From Arthrobacter bussei (GTDB taxonomy: Bacteria; Actinomycetota; Actinomycetes; Actinomycetales; Micrococcaceae), in NCBI RefSeq assembly GCF_009377195.2, contig NZ_VJXX01000003.1:62001-126000 (forward strand): a DNA stretch of 64,000 nt, written 5' to 3'. The notes beneath the pieces are model-generated. The model was given only the letters and a program-made list of their open reading frames with translations, was not told the origin of the DNA and did not search any database. Below, in pieces: positions 15,496 to 24,610 of the stretch. The position numbers and the translations under genes are program-made. The stretch's first letter is position 1, and each line of letters starts with the position of its first letter.

Positions 15496-17102
15496 GGCAC
15501 CTGCAGGGTGGTGCGCGGGGCGTCGACGAGCGAGGGTGCCAGCCAGACGGTGAACTCCGCGCCACCGAGCTCGGCGTCGTCCACGACCACGTGCCCGGAC
15601 CGCCGCCGCGCGATGCGGTCCACGAGTGCGAGCCCGAAGCCCCGAGTCCCCGTGTGACCGCCGTCCTTCGTGGAGTAGCCGGAGGAGAAGATGCCGTCGA
15701 CGTCCCCGGGCGCCACACCCGGCCCGTTGTCCGCGACCTCGATCCGGACGGCGTCGGGCTCCGTGTGCAGGAGGACCGTGATGGCGCCGTCGGTCCGCCC
15801 GCTCCCCGTGACGGCCTCCATCGCGTTGTCGATCAGGATGCCGAGGACGGTGACGACGTCGGTGGTGCCGTCGGGTTCCAGTGTCGAGGTGTCGTCGATC
15901 GAGAGGGTGATGCCCTTCTCCGCGGCGATGGTGCTCTTGGTCATGAGCAGGCTCGCGGCATCGGGGTCCTGGATGCCCGGCGCGATGGTCCCCGACACGA
16001 GGGAGCCGCCGTGCCCGGAGCGGGAGATGAAGTCGACCGCCTGGTCGGTGCGGCCGAGCTCGAGCAGGCCGGAGATGGTGTGCATGCGGTTGGCGAACTC
16101 GTGCGCCTGTGCACGGAGGGCCTGGGTCGCGTCGCGCTCGCCGTCGAGGTCGGTGAGCAGCTGGTAGAGCTCGGTGCGGTCGCGGAGGATCATGACGCGG
16201 CCCACGCGCGTGCCGTCCACGAGGGCGTCCGAGGTGCGGGCGAGCAGCACGCGCTCGCCGGACAGGACGGTCTCGTCGGTGTCCGCGGGGTCGGTCAGGA
16301 GGCGGGCGAGGGCCGGCTCCATCACGTCCTCGGCCCGCTGGCCCGTGGCGGCGTCGTCGAGGTCCAGCAACCGCTTGGCCTCGTCGTTCAGCAGGGCGAT
16401 CCGGTGGTGCTCGTCGACCGCCACCATGCCCTCGCTGATGCCGTGGATCATGGCGTCCCGCGTCTCGAGGAGCGAGGCGATCTGCTCGGGCTCGAGGCGG
16501 TAGATCCGCCGCCACACGAGCCGGGAGATCCAGATGGCGCCGGCGGACCCGACGAGGGCCGCGACGATCAGCCAGGCGAGCAGGCGGGGCAGGTCCTCGT
16601 ACAGGTCGGCGTCGAGCTCGGCCTCCAACGTGCCGACCGACGCGGTGCCGATGATCTCGCCGCCGTCACCGTAGATGGGGACCTTGACGCGCCAGGACTT
16701 GCCGAGGGTGCCGGTCTGGGTCCCGACGAAGATGTCTCCGGAGAGGGGGATGGAGGGGTCGGTGGAGACCAGCTGCCCGATGAGCTCGGGATTGGGGTGG
16801 GAGTACCGGATCCCGTCGGCATCCGTGACCACCACGTAGGTCACCCCGGTGGACTGGCGGATGAGATCGGCGATGGGCTGGATGGCGGCGCTGGGATCGG
16901 GCTGGTCGAAGGCCTCCACGACGGACGGCAGCTGCGCCACGGACTGCGCGACGCCGACCATGCGGTCCTCGTACTGCTCGCGGATCTGGAGTCGCTGCAT
17001 GGCGACGGCCGTGGACCCGGCGACGGCGACGATGACGAGCACGATGGTCAGCTGCAGGAAGAACAGCTGCGATCGAAGCGACATCGTCCTGATCATCCTC
17101 AC
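15492..17102 (-). CDS. Sensor histidine kinase of CitA/DcuS type
   Basis: 536 residues. Membrane helix 1 (about 11-33), an extracytoplasmic Cache/PASP sensor (about 38-165, with [19 protein letters not shown]), helix 2 (172-195), a cytoplasmic PAS domain (about 210-310), then the short H-box HEFANRMH (His334) and an HATPase domain with [15 protein letters not shown] and [10 protein letters not shown]. This is the CitA/DcuS architecture that senses carboxylates directly. It is the first gene of the pair and is divergent from tctC, whose product binds such substrates. Confidence 0.92.
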   Translation of the reverse strand: MRMIRTMSLRSQLFFLQLTIVLVIVAVAGSTAVAMQRLQIREQYEDRMVGVAQSVAQLPSVVEAFDQPDPSAAIQPIADLIRQSTGVTYVVVTDADGIRYSHPNPELIGQLVSTDPSIPLSGDIFVGTQTGTLGKSWRVKVPIYGDGGEIIGTASVGTLEAELDADLYEDLPRLLAWLIVAALVGSAGAIWISRLVWRRIYRLEPEQIASLLETRDAMIHGISEGMVAVDEHHRIALLNDEAKRLLDLDDAATGQRAEDVMEPALARLLTDPADTDETVLSGERVLLARTSDALVDGTRVGRVMILRDRTELYQLLTDLDGERDATQALRAQAHEFANRMHTISGLLELGRTDQAVDFISRSGHGGSLVSGTIAPGIQDPDAASLLMTKSTIAAEKGITLSIDDTSTLEPDGTTDVVTVLGILIDNAMEAVTGSGRTDGAITVLLHTEPDAVRIEVADNGPGVAPGDVDGIFSSGYSTKDGGHTGTRGFGLALVDRIARRRSGHVVVDDAELGGAEFTVWLAPSLVDAPRTTLQVP

Positions 17103-17200
17103 AGTGTGACACGCTGCGTCGCGTCACACCCGGGCCGTCCGAGCACGTGGACCGAATCCCGTGACCACAAAGACCAATACGAGCACTACGACCGCATGCT

Positions 17201-17229
17201 TTACCGCCGCGAAGGGGCCTTCCTACCCT
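17201..17229 (+). promoter_or_regulatory. Candidate promoter of tctCBA operon
   Basis: TTACCG (17201-17206), 17-nt spacer, TACCCT (17224-17229). This is the best -35/-10 pair upstream of tctC and would give a leader of about 65 nt. Confidence 0.35.
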
Positions 17230-17241
17230 GAGGACAGCAGT

Positions 17242-17257
17242 GGTGATCCGCATCACA
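17242..17257. promoter_or_regulatory. CRP/GlxR-like binding site
   Basis: GGTGATCCGCATCACA matches the CRP-family consensus TGTGA-N6-TCACA with one mismatch and contains a perfect GTGAT/ATCAC inverted repeat. A second inverted repeat, CGCTCG-GCA-CGAGCG, lies at 17263-17277. Both are in the divergent region between the kinase gene and tctC, so cAMP-dependent catabolite control and response-regulator binding are both plausible. Confidence 0.5.
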
Positions 17258-17302
17258 TCTCCCGCTCGGCACGAGCGACCACATCTCAAGGAAGAGAACA
17301 TC

Positions 17303-18310
17303 ATGACGATCGATCGCACAACGGCGCGCCGTTCGACCCTCACCGCCCTGGCCCTCGCCTCCGCCCTCGCCCTCTCCGCCTGCAGCTCCATGACGGAGAG
17401 CACGACGGCGGGCGAGGAGAGCGGCGCCATCGAGAAGCTCAACATCGTGGTCCCCGCCGATCCCGGCGGAGGATGGGACCAGACGGGCCGTGCCATGGAG
17501 ACGGACCTCAAGGAGAACGACCTCGTCAGCAATGCCTCCGTGGTCAACGTCGGTGGTGCCGGCGGCACCAACGGCCTCGCGCAGCTCGCCACCGAGACGG
17601 ATCCGAACACGCTGATGGTCATGGGCTACGTCATGGTCGGTGCGGTCGAGACCAACAACGCCGCCAACCGGATCGAGGACACCACGCCGATCGCCCGCCT
17701 GACCGAGGAACCCCTCGTGATCGTGGTCCCCGCGGACTCGCCGTACCAGACCGTGCAGGACCTGCTCGACGACATCGAGTCCAAGGGCCAGGGCGTCTCC
17801 ATCACGGGCGGCTCCGCCGGCGGAGCCGACCACATCCTCGCCGGGTCCGTGCTGAAGGAAGCGGGCATCACCCCCGACAACCTGAACTACATCCCGTACT
17901 CCGGCGGAGGCGAGTCCCTCGCGGCGCTCCTCGGCAACAAGGTGAACGCCGGGATCTCGGGTGTCGGTGAGTACGCGGAGCAGGTGAACGCGGGCAAGCT
18001 GCGCGCCCTCGCGGTCTCCGGCGAGGAAGCCGCCCCGCAGCTGCCCGACACCCCCACCCTCACCGAGGAGGGCATCGACCTGGTCCTCACCAACTGGCGC
18101 GGCGTCGTGGCCCCCGGGAACATCGACGATGCCCAGGCGGAGAAGCTGACGCAGCTGGTCACCGACCTCCACGAGACCGAGACCTGGACGGCCACGCTCG
18201 AGGAGAACAACTGGTCGGATGCCTTCCTCGCCGGCGAGGAGTTCCAGACCTTCCTCGACGAGGACATCGCCAGCGTCAAGACGACCCTCACCGACATCGG
18301 GCTGCTCTAG
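17303..18310 (+). CDS. tctC: Tripartite tricarboxylate transporter substrate-binding lipoprotein
   Basis: 335 residues. The signal peptide ends in a lipobox (ALSAC, Cys24 region), so the protein is anchored on the outside of the membrane. The mature domain has the TctC/Bug hallmark [19 protein letters not shown], which wraps the carboxylate, plus [11 protein letters not shown] and [12 protein letters not shown] 17303 has AAGGAAG upstream at good spacing; in-frame sequence further 5' is intergenic. It heads the tctC-tctB-tctA-usp operon and is divergent from a citrate-type two-component system. Substrate is probably a tricarboxylate, not proven. Confidence 0.93.
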   Translation: MTIDRTTARRSTLTALALASALALSACSSMTESTTAGEESGAIEKLNIVVPADPGGGWDQTGRAMETDLKENDLVSNASVVNVGGAGGTNGLAQLATETDPNTLMVMGYVMVGAVETNNAANRIEDTTPIARLTEEPLVIVVPADSPYQTVQDLLDDIESKGQGVSITGGSAGGADHILAGSVLKEAGITPDNLNYIPYSGGGESLAALLGNKVNAGISGVGEYAEQVNAGKLRALAVSGEEAAPQLPDTPTLTEEGIDLVLTNWRGVVAPGNIDDAQAEKLTQLVTDLHETETWTATLEENNWSDAFLAGEEFQTFLDEDIASVKTTLTDIGLL

Positions 18311-18313
18311 GCC

Positions 18314-18856
18314 ATGAGTACCTCAGTACAGAACGCCCCCGGGAGCGGCACGGCAGCCGCTCCCGGAGCGCCGGTCGGTGAGCTGGTCTTCGCGCTCATC
18401 ATCGTGAGCATCGGCGTGGTCGGGTTCGTGGCGGGCGCCGGTATCCAGACCCCGCCGTCGGCCAGTGACATCGGCCCCCGTGCCTTCCCCTTCGCCGTCT
18501 CCGCCCTGCTCGTCGTGGTCGGGGCGGGCCTGGTCCTCCAGGTCCTCCGCGGCCACCGCGGCGCGGCCGACGAGGGTGAGGACGTGGACCTCGAGGCGAA
18601 GACCGACTGGCTGACGGTCGGCAAGCTCAGCGGGTTCGTCCTGCTGCACGCCTTCCTGATCGTGCCGCTCGGCTGGCCCGTCGCCGCCGCGCTCCTGTTC
18701 TTCGGCGCCGCCTGGTCGCTCGGAGCCCGCCCGTGGTGGCGCAACCTCATGACCGCGATCATCCTGGCGCTGGTGCTGCAGTTCGTCTTCGGCGGGCTGC
18801 TCGGCGTGTCTCTCCCACCCGGTTTCCTGGAAGGGTTCGGTGTCTTCGGTGGATAA
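18314..18856 (+). CDS. tctB: Tripartite tricarboxylate transporter small membrane subunit
   Basis: 180 residues with four predicted helices, including LVFALIIVSIGVVGFVAGAG near the start and a C-terminal LMTAIILALVLQFVFGGLLG. The segment PSASDIGPRAFPFAVSALLV is typical of TctB (dmPFPRxvx). It starts 3 nt after tctC and overlaps tctA by 17 bp, which fits a coupled operon. It works with TctA as the small permease subunit. Confidence 0.9.
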   Translation: MSTSVQNAPGSGTAAAPGAPVGELVFALIIVSIGVVGFVAGAGIQTPPSASDIGPRAFPFAVSALLVVVGAGLVLQVLRGHRGAADEGEDVDLEAKTDWLTVGKLSGFVLLHAFLIVPLGWPVAAALLFFGAAWSLGARPWWRNLMTAIILALVLQFVFGGLLGVSLPPGFLEGFGVFGG

Positions 18857-20468
18857 TTTCTTCCTGCTCATGGAGGGCTTCGCCACGGCGATGCAGCCGA
18901 TGTACCTCCTCTATGCGCTCGGCGGCGTCCTCGTCGGCACCGCCGTCGGCGTGCTGCCGGGTATCGGGCCGGCCATGACCGTGGCCCTGCTCATGCCCAT
19001 CACGTACAGCCTGGAGCCGACGGCGGCGATCATCGTCTTCGCCGGTATCTACTACGGCGGGATGTACGGCGGGTCGACGACGTCCATCCTGCTCAACACC
19101 CCCGGGGAATCGTCCTCGATCGTCACGGCGCTCGAGGGCAACAAGATGGCCAAGGCCGGCAGGGGAGCGGCAGCCCTGGCGACGGCGGCGGTCGGCTCCT
19201 TCGTGGCCGGCACCATCGCGACGGTGCTGCTGAGCTTCGTGGCCCCCTACGTCGCGGCCTTCGCCGTGCAGATCGGCCCCGTCGAGTACGTGGCCCTGAT
19301 GGTCGTCGCCTTCCTCACGGTCGGAGCGCTGCTCGGGTCCTCGGTGCTGCGCGGGCTCGCCTCGCTGGGCCTCGGCCTGTTCATCGCCCTCGTCGGCTTC
19401 GATGCGCTCACCGCCCAGCAGCGCTACACCTTCGGCAGCCCCTTCCTCGCGGACGGGATCGACGTCGTCCTCGTGGCGGTCGCGCTGTTCGCCGTCGGCG
19501 AGGCGCTCTACGTGGGCTCGCGGCTGCGCCACGGCCCGATCAAGATCATCCCCGTCACCGGCGGCTGGACCAGTTGGCTCCGTAAGGAGGACCTGCGCCG
19601 CTCGTGGAAGCCCTGGCTCCGCGGCACGGCGATCGGCTTCCCGGTCGGGACCATCCCGGCCGGCGGAGCGGACGTCGCGACCTTCCTGTCCTACGCCTCG
19701 GAGCGCAAGCTCGCCAAGGGGGAGAACAAGAAGCAGTTCGGCAAGGGTGCCATCGAGGGTGTCGCCGGGCCGGAGGCCGCCAACAACGCGGCAGCCGCGG
19801 GTGTGCTCGTGCCCCTGCTGACGCTCGGCATCCCGACCACGGCGACCGCCGCGATGATGCTGGTGGCGTTCCAGCGCTACCAGATCCCGGTGGGCCCGCA
19901 GCTCTTCGAGTCCAACAGCACGCTGGTGTGGGCGCTCATCGCAAGCCTCTACGTCGGCAACCTGATGCTGCTGGTGCTCAACCTGCCGCTGGTCGGCATC
20001 TGGGTCAAGATCCTCCAGATCCCCCGGCCCTACCTCTACTCGGGCATCCTGGTGTTCGCCGTCCTCGGTGCGTTCTCGGTGAACTTCACGCCGATCGACG
20101 TCATCATCCTGCTGATCGTGGGCATCCTCGGGTTCTTCATGCGCCGCTACGGCTACCCGATCGCGCCGATGGTGGTGGGACTCATCCTCGGGCCCATCTT
20201 CGAGAGCCAGCTGCGGCGCTCGCTCGCGATCTCACAGGGTGATCCCGTGGCACTCGTCCAGTCGCCGGTCGCGGCCACCATCTACGTGGTGCTCGTCGTG
20301 ATCTTCGCGCTGTCCATGCTGCTGAAGCGCCGGCAGCGCCAGTTCGAGGCGATGGTGGTGGCGAACGCCGACGCCCCCGACGTCGTCCGTGGTTCCGCCA
20401 CGGCACCCGAGACCGCCGCCGCTCCCGTGACGAGCGCACCCGACACCCGAGAGGACACCGACCGATGA
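18840..20468 (+). CDS. tctA: Tripartite tricarboxylate transporter large membrane subunit
   Basis: 542 residues, polytopic. Motifs of the DUF112/TctA family are present: [40 protein letters not shown], and the second-half [20 protein letters not shown] with [16 protein letters not shown] 18840 has GGAAGGG 4 nt upstream; GTG 18849 is the alternative. The C-terminal 40 residues are an Ala/Pro-rich tail. It forms the cation-driven transport channel of the TTT system. Confidence 0.93.
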   Translation: MSSVDNFFLLMEGFATAMQPMYLLYALGGVLVGTAVGVLPGIGPAMTVALLMPITYSLEPTAAIIVFAGIYYGGMYGGSTTSILLNTPGESSSIVTALEGNKMAKAGRGAAALATAAVGSFVAGTIATVLLSFVAPYVAAFAVQIGPVEYVALMVVAFLTVGALLGSSVLRGLASLGLGLFIALVGFDALTAQQRYTFGSPFLADGIDVVLVAVALFAVGEALYVGSRLRHGPIKIIPVTGGWTSWLRKEDLRRSWKPWLRGTAIGFPVGTIPAGGADVATFLSYASERKLAKGENKKQFGKGAIEGVAGPEAANNAAAAGVLVPLLTLGIPTTATAAMMLVAFQRYQIPVGPQLFESNSTLVWALIASLYVGNLMLLVLNLPLVGIWVKILQIPRPYLYSGILVFAVLGAFSVNFTPIDVIILLIVGILGFFMRRYGYPIAPMVVGLILGPIFESQLRRSLAISQGDPVALVQSPVAATIYVVLVVIFALSMLLKRRQRQFEAMVVANADAPDVVRGSATAPETAAAPVTSAPDTREDTDR

Positions 20469-20860
20469 GCAGCATCGTGGTGGGCTACGTGCCCAACGCC
20501 CTGGGCGAGGCCGCCGTCACGCAGGCGGTGGAGGAGGCGCGGCGTCGAGGCGCCGAGCTCGTGGTGATCAACACCACCCGGGCGGACCGCCTCGTCAACC
20601 CGGCGTACGCGGATTCCGAGGACGTCTCCAAGCTCGAGGGCATGCTGAACGCCACGGGGGTGCCCTACTCGATCCGGCACAGCATCTCCGAGGCCACGGC
20701 GGCCGAGGAAGTGGTCGACGTGGCGGAGGAGATCGATGCGGAGCTGATCGTGATCGGGCTGCGCCACAGGACACCGGTGGGCAAGCTGATCATGGGTTCG
20801 ACGGCGCAGACGATCCTGCTCTCCGCCCGCTGCAACGTCCTCGCGGTCAAGCTGCCCTGA
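20465..20860 (+). CDS. UspA-family universal stress protein
   Basis: 131 residues with the Usp fold: [16 protein letters not shown] at the start and the nucleotide-loop motif GLRHRTPVGKLIMGSTAQ near residue 100. The ATG overlaps the tctA stop (ATGA), so it is the last, coupled gene of the transporter operon. Usp genes accompany several TRAP/TTT transporters, where an ATP- or AMP-binding regulatory role is suspected. The role here is inference. Confidence 0.88.
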   Translation: MSSIVVGYVPNALGEAAVTQAVEEARRRGAELVVINTTRADRLVNPAYADSEDVSKLEGMLNATGVPYSIRHSISEATAAEEVVDVAEEIDAELIVIGLRHRTPVGKLIMGSTAQTILLSARCNVLAVKLP

Positions 20861-20877
20861 CGCCCTGACGCACAACT

Positions 20878-20917
20878 CACGACGCCGGCCCCCTCCATGG
20901 AGGTGACCGGCGTCGTG
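20878..20917 (+). terminator. Terminator of tct operon
   Basis: CACGACGCCGG and CCGGCGTCGTG form a perfect 11-bp stem 17 nt after the usp stop. The 18-nt loop contains its own palindrome CCTCCATGGAGG. Confidence 0.7.
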
Positions 20918-20982
20918 CTGTGGCAGGCGTCACAGGTCTTCCACCGTGCGGATCGGGTGTCCGGCGACGACCTACCTGTAGC

Positions 20983-21018
20983 AGGACGGGCCCCATCCGC
21001 CCCCTCGGGGCCCGTCCT
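20983..21018. terminator. Second strong hairpin before GAF gene
   Basis: AGGACGGGCCCC and GGGGCCCGTCCT pair perfectly around a 12-nt loop. It lies 65 bp after the first terminator and 85 bp before the GAF gene. It could be a back-up terminator or a leader structure of the GAF gene; only C/T-rich sequence, no clean T-run, follows. Confidence 0.5.
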
Positions 21019-21102
21019 GTCTCCCACGCTTGTGCAAACGTTCGGTAAAGCTTTGGTCCGGAGGGCCCGAATGCCGCCCTGGCTTGATGCGGAGCAGGGA
21101 GG

Positions 21103-21699
21103 ATGAAGATATCCCTCCCCACTTCCGGGAACTGGTCTCACCCCATCGAGCGGATCCACCTTTTGCCCTTCTCGCCACCCCCCGGAGCGCCCGTCGCTCT
21201 GGACCCGTCCATCACCCTCCCCTCGCGGCGGGAGTCCGAGCGCCAGCGCCTGCGCTCCCTGCGCCGCACCGGGCTGCTCGACTCGCCGCAGGAGGAGCGG
21301 TTCGACCGCCTGACCCGGGATGCCCAGTCCTATTTCGGCGTGCAGACCGTGATCATCTCCTTCATCTCCGAGGACCGTCAGTTCCTCAAGTCCTTCGTCG
21401 GAGACCTGCCACGCACCATCCCCCGGGACCTCGCCCTGTGCGATACCACGATCAAGCAGGACGGACTCCTGCTGATCCCGGACATGCGGGTCGACCCGCG
21501 GTTCAGCACCCACCCCTTCGTGCTCGGGGAGCCCTTCGCCCGCTTCTACGCGGGCATACCGCTGCGCGGTCCGAGCGGATGGTTCGTGGGTAGCCTGTGC
21601 CTCGTCGACACGGAGCCCCGCCACCTCTGCGCCAGGGAGCGGGCGTATCTCGGCACGCTGGCAGACCTGGCCGAGATCGAGGTGAACGCGGGCGCCTGA
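21103..21699 (+). CDS. GAF domain protein
   Basis: 198 residues. The segment LRSLRRTGLLDSPQEERFDRLTRDA is the typical lead-in of stand-alone GAF proteins. It is followed by GVQTVIISFISEDRQFLKS, DLALCDTTIKQDG and FYAGIPLRGPSGWFVGSLCLVD. There is no output domain, so it may sense a small ligand or redox state and act through a partner. The start is uncertain; GGAG lies 8 nt upstream of ATG 21103, and the first 40 residues are Pro-rich and may not be part of the fold. Confidence 0.8.
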   Translation: MKISLPTSGNWSHPIERIHLLPFSPPPGAPVALDPSITLPSRRESERQRLRSLRRTGLLDSPQEERFDRLTRDAQSYFGVQTVIISFISEDRQFLKSFVGDLPRTIPRDLALCDTTIKQDGLLLIPDMRVDPRFSTHPFVLGEPFARFYAGIPLRGPSGWFVGSLCLVDTEPRHLCARERAYLGTLADLAEIEVNAGA

Positions 21700-21718
21700 A
21701 GCGCGTACCCGCTGCCCG

Positions 21719-22135
21719 TCAGGCCTGCGGAGCGAAGAGTTCGAGGGCGATGTTGTCCGGGTCCCGGAACTCGAGGATGCAGCCTGCGCCGATGTCCTTC
21801 ACGCCGCCGTGCGCGATGCCCCGACCGTCGAGGAACGCCGCGGCGTCGTCGAGCACGGAGCGGTCGGCGACGGTGAAGGCCAGGTGGTCGAGCCCCACGC
21901 GGTTCTCACTGAAGCGGTCCTCGGCCACCGGCCGCAGGCCGAGCAGGGTGTCGCCGAGCTGGTAGATGACGCCGCCGTACAGGAACCCGAGCTGCTCACG
22001 GGTGGCGTCGTCCGCGTCCTCGGGTACCTCGAAGGCCACGGGCAGCCCGAAGACGGCGTCGTAGAAGGCCCGGGAGGCATCGATGTCGGTGACCGTGAGG
22101 CGGACGTGGGCGTAGGCCTTGATGGGGATCGTCAT
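21719..22135 (-). CDS. VOC (glyoxalase/bleomycin-resistance fold) family protein
   Basis: 138 residues. AYAHVRLTVTDIDASRAFYDAVFG is the first beta-alpha module, and LDHLAFTVADRSVLDDAAAFL with CILEFRDPDNIALELFAP is the second, with metal-ligand-type His and Glu at the expected places. ATG 22135 is the first start of the family-like sequence. It is probably a metal-dependent enzyme or binding protein; the substrate is unknown. Confidence 0.82.
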   Translation of the reverse strand: MTIPIKAYAHVRLTVTDIDASRAFYDAVFGLPVAFEVPEDADDATREQLGFLYGGVIYQLGDTLLGLRPVAEDRFSENRVGLDHLAFTVADRSVLDDAAAFLDGRGIAHGGVKDIGAGCILEFRDPDNIALELFAPQA

Positions 22136-22243
22136 GACCGGAGTCTCGCATGCTCCGCCCGGTCGATGCTCCCGCGTCCACCCACCGGACAGCGCCGCCG
22201 CCGTCACGGGAATGCGCGACGCCCGGGGTGCGCTTCACCGGGT

Positions 22244-23263
22244 ATGAAGAAGATCGGATTCCTGTCCTTCGGCCACTACCAGGACGTGCGCGGTTCCCTG
22301 GTGCCCACCGCGCAGGAGGCCCTCGTGCAGGCCGTGGAGCTGGCCGTGGCCGCCGAGGAGCTCGGCGTCGACGGCGCGTACATGCGTGTCCACCACTTCG
22401 CGCCGCAGTACTCGGCACCGTTCCCGCTGCTCGCGGCCATGGCCGCGAGGACGAGGACCATCGAGCTCGGCACGGGCGTGATCGACATGCGCTACGAGAA
22501 TCCGCTGTACATGGCGGAGGAGGCGGCCGTCACCGACCTCATCAGCAACAGGCGCCTCCAGCTCGGCATCAGCCGCGGTTCCCCGGAGACCGCCCTCGAG
22601 GGCTCCCGGGCCTTCGGCTACCAGCCGGAGGAGGGAGGCACCGACGCCGACCTCGCGCGGGACAAGGCAGCGCTGTTCCGCCGGGCCATCGCGGGCCACG
22701 GCATCGCCGAGCCCAATCCCCGGATGTCCGGCAGCACTGCCCGGCTGCCGGTGGACCCGCTCTCGCCGGGTCTGCCCGAGCGCATCTGGTGGGGGTCGGG
22801 TACGAGGGCCACGGCACAGTGGGCGGGGGAGCAGGGCATGAACCTGATGAGCTCCACCCTGCTCACCGAGGACACCGGGGTCCCCTTCGACGAGCTGCAG
22901 GCCGAGCAGATCGACATCTTCCGGAAAGCCTGGGCGGACGCAGGGCACGGCTGGACGCCGAGGGTCTCGGTCAGCCGGAGCATCCTGCCGATCGTGAGCG
23001 AGGCGGACGAGTACTACTTCGGCATCCAGGCCCAGCGCGAGTCCCGCGACCAGGTGGGCATCCTCGACGGCGCCCGGTCCCGCTTCGGCCGCAGCTACAT
23101 CGGTGCTCCGGACGTCATCGCCGAACAGCTCGCCGCCGATGCCGCCGTGCAGTCCGCGGACACCCTCCTCGTCACCATCCCCAACCAGCTCGGTGTGGAT
23201 TTCAATGCCGCCCTGCTCGGGAACATCGTCTCCCTCGTGGGGCCGGCGGCCGGCCTCCGCTGA
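22244..23263 (+). CDS. LLM-class flavin-dependent oxidoreductase
   Basis: 339 residues with luciferase-like monooxygenase features: GFLSFGHYQDV, EELGVDGAYMRVHHF (the EH-type segment of the fold), TRTIELGTGVIDMRYENPLYMAEEAA, and RRLQLGISRGSPE. These use FMN or F420. The ATG at 22244 is in the 108-bp divergent gap from the VOC gene. The substrate is not indicated by the neighbours. Confidence 0.87.
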   Translation: MKKIGFLSFGHYQDVRGSLVPTAQEALVQAVELAVAAEELGVDGAYMRVHHFAPQYSAPFPLLAAMAARTRTIELGTGVIDMRYENPLYMAEEAAVTDLISNRRLQLGISRGSPETALEGSRAFGYQPEEGGTDADLARDKAALFRRAIAGHGIAEPNPRMSGSTARLPVDPLSPGLPERIWWGSGTRATAQWAGEQGMNLMSSTLLTEDTGVPFDELQAEQIDIFRKAWADAGHGWTPRVSVSRSILPIVSEADEYYFGIQAQRESRDQVGILDGARSRFGRSYIGAPDVIAEQLAADAAVQSADTLLVTIPNQLGVDFNAALLGNIVSLVGPAAGLR

Positions 23264-23275
23264 GAGGCACGGCGG

Positions 23276-23896
23276 TCAGCGAGGCTTCCGTGGGAGCAGG
23301 ATCGACGGCGGGGACCCCGGGTTCCGTGCGACGTCCATCCCCTGGCGTAGCCGCGAGAGGGCGGTGCTGACCCGGAGGCGCAACGTGGACCGGTCGACAC
23401 CCAGTGTCCTCGCCGCATCGGCATGGGTCAGGCCGCCGAAGTAGGCGAGTTCGAGCGCCTCCACCTGCTCGGGCGTCAGCAGGGACAGCGCGTGTCCGGC
23501 CGCCCCGGCGGCGATCGCGGGCAGCAGGGGCTGCTCGCCTCGGGCCCGGGTGCTCGCGGATGCGGCCGCCCTGGCGCCGTCGACCGCGCAGCGGTGCGTG
23601 AGGCTGACGAGCCAGCTCTCGGCCGAGCCCAGCGTGCGCCGGTAGGTGTGCGCGCGGGCCCAGACACGGACGTAGATGTCCCGCGTGACCTCGGCACTCG
23701 CTGCCTCGTCCGCGAGGACGCGGCGTACCAGCGCGTAGACGCTGCCGGCCGTCCGGCGATACAGCTCCTCGAAGGCCCGGCGATTACCCGTCGCGACCCG
23801 CTCTATCAGGGCAGCCAGGTCCGGGCGGGGGAGCTGGACGCCGGTGGCGTCCCGGCCGGGGGAGGAGATCCGGACCCTGCGCACCGGCGGCCTCAT
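23276..23896 (-). CDS. ECF-type RNA polymerase sigma factor (SigK-like)
   Basis: 206 residues. Region 2 is at about 26-95 (GNRRAFEELYRRTAGSVYAL, DIYVRVWARAHTY) and region 4 at about 145-190 (LTPEQVEALELAYFGGLTHADAARTLGVD, then LRLRVSTALSRLR). There is no region 3, as in ECF factors. Its ATG overlaps the stop of the upstream 95-residue gene (ATGA), so the two are coupled. No classical anti-sigma gene follows. Confidence 0.88.
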   Translation of the reverse strand: MRPPVRRVRISSPGRDATGVQLPRPDLAALIERVATGNRRAFEELYRRTAGSVYALVRRVLADEAASAEVTRDIYVRVWARAHTYRRTLGSAESWLVSLTHRCAVDGARAAASASTRARGEQPLLPAIAAGAAGHALSLLTPEQVEALELAYFGGLTHADAARTLGVDRSTLRLRVSTALSRLRQGMDVARNPGSPPSILLPRKPR

Positions 23897-24180
23897 TGCG
23901 CCAGGCCGGATCCGATCAGCCGCCCGGCCTCTCCCGGCCGGGACAACCGGTCCACGTCACGCAGGGCATGCAGTTGCTCGTCGCAGCGGTGGATATCACC
24001 GACGGCCCGCGCGAGTTCCCAGGCGGCGCCGTCGCGCTCCTCCTCCCGGCGGGGATCGGCGGACACGTCCGCGCAGGCACGGCGCAGGGCGAACATCGTC
24101 TCGAGCAACCGGGCGCGGGTGTCCTCGAGAAGCGTCAACTGCTCCTGCTCGGCGGTAGACAGGGCATTGTCGAAGTACAT
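23893..24180 (-). CDS. Small helical protein coupled to sigma factor
   Basis: 95 residues, almost wholly charged helix: AEQEQLTLLEDTRARLLETM and AWELARAVGDIHRCDEQLHAL. It has no membrane segment, signal peptide or zinc motif. ATG 24180 is preceded by an AGG at short spacing. It is the first gene of a two-gene operon with the ECF sigma factor. I do not recognise a family. A soluble regulator of the sigma factor is possible but only from position. Confidence 0.6.
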   Translation of the reverse strand: MYFDNALSTAEQEQLTLLEDTRARLLETMFALRRACADVSADPRREEERDGAAWELARAVGDIHRCDEQLHALRDVDRLSRPGEAGRLIGSGLAQ

Positions 24181-24610
24181 GTGAGACCTCACCGGCGTCG
24201 ACCGTGCCGGTCCTTCCAGCACGGATCGTGCTTCGATGCGGATGCGTGGACGCCGGGGCGCCTGTGGCCCAGAGTAGGCAGGCCTGCGCACAAAGGACAG
24301 TCCGACGCTCCCGGCGGTGCTTCCCGATGCCCAAGCGTTATCAGACCGACCCCACCGCTTCCACCGCCATCCCTGCTCCCACCATCGCGATCGTTCCGGC
24401 GGGCAACATCCCACCGTCCCACGACTCCCGCCCGAAGACCAGAGCCCGGCGAATTCCCTTGCCGGGTGCGGAACGCGGTCCTACTCTCGGTCGGGGACGG
24501 AGCTCACCGGCACTGCGCCGCAGGTGGGTTCCGGCAGGATCTCCGCTTCCACCCGGATGTTCCGGCGATTCCCTGCGCCCGCCATCGACACCACCCACGA
24601 GGAGAACCCC
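24181..24610. other. 430-bp intergenic region without gene
   Basis: Divergent region between the sigma operon and the secreted esterase. Open frames here lack family features and a convincing start. TACTCT boxes occur on both strands (near 24281 on the minus strand, near 24483 on the plus strand) and could be -10 elements. A GGAAC (24470 region), the usual ECF -35 core, also occurs; no matching -10 was found. Confidence 0.4.
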
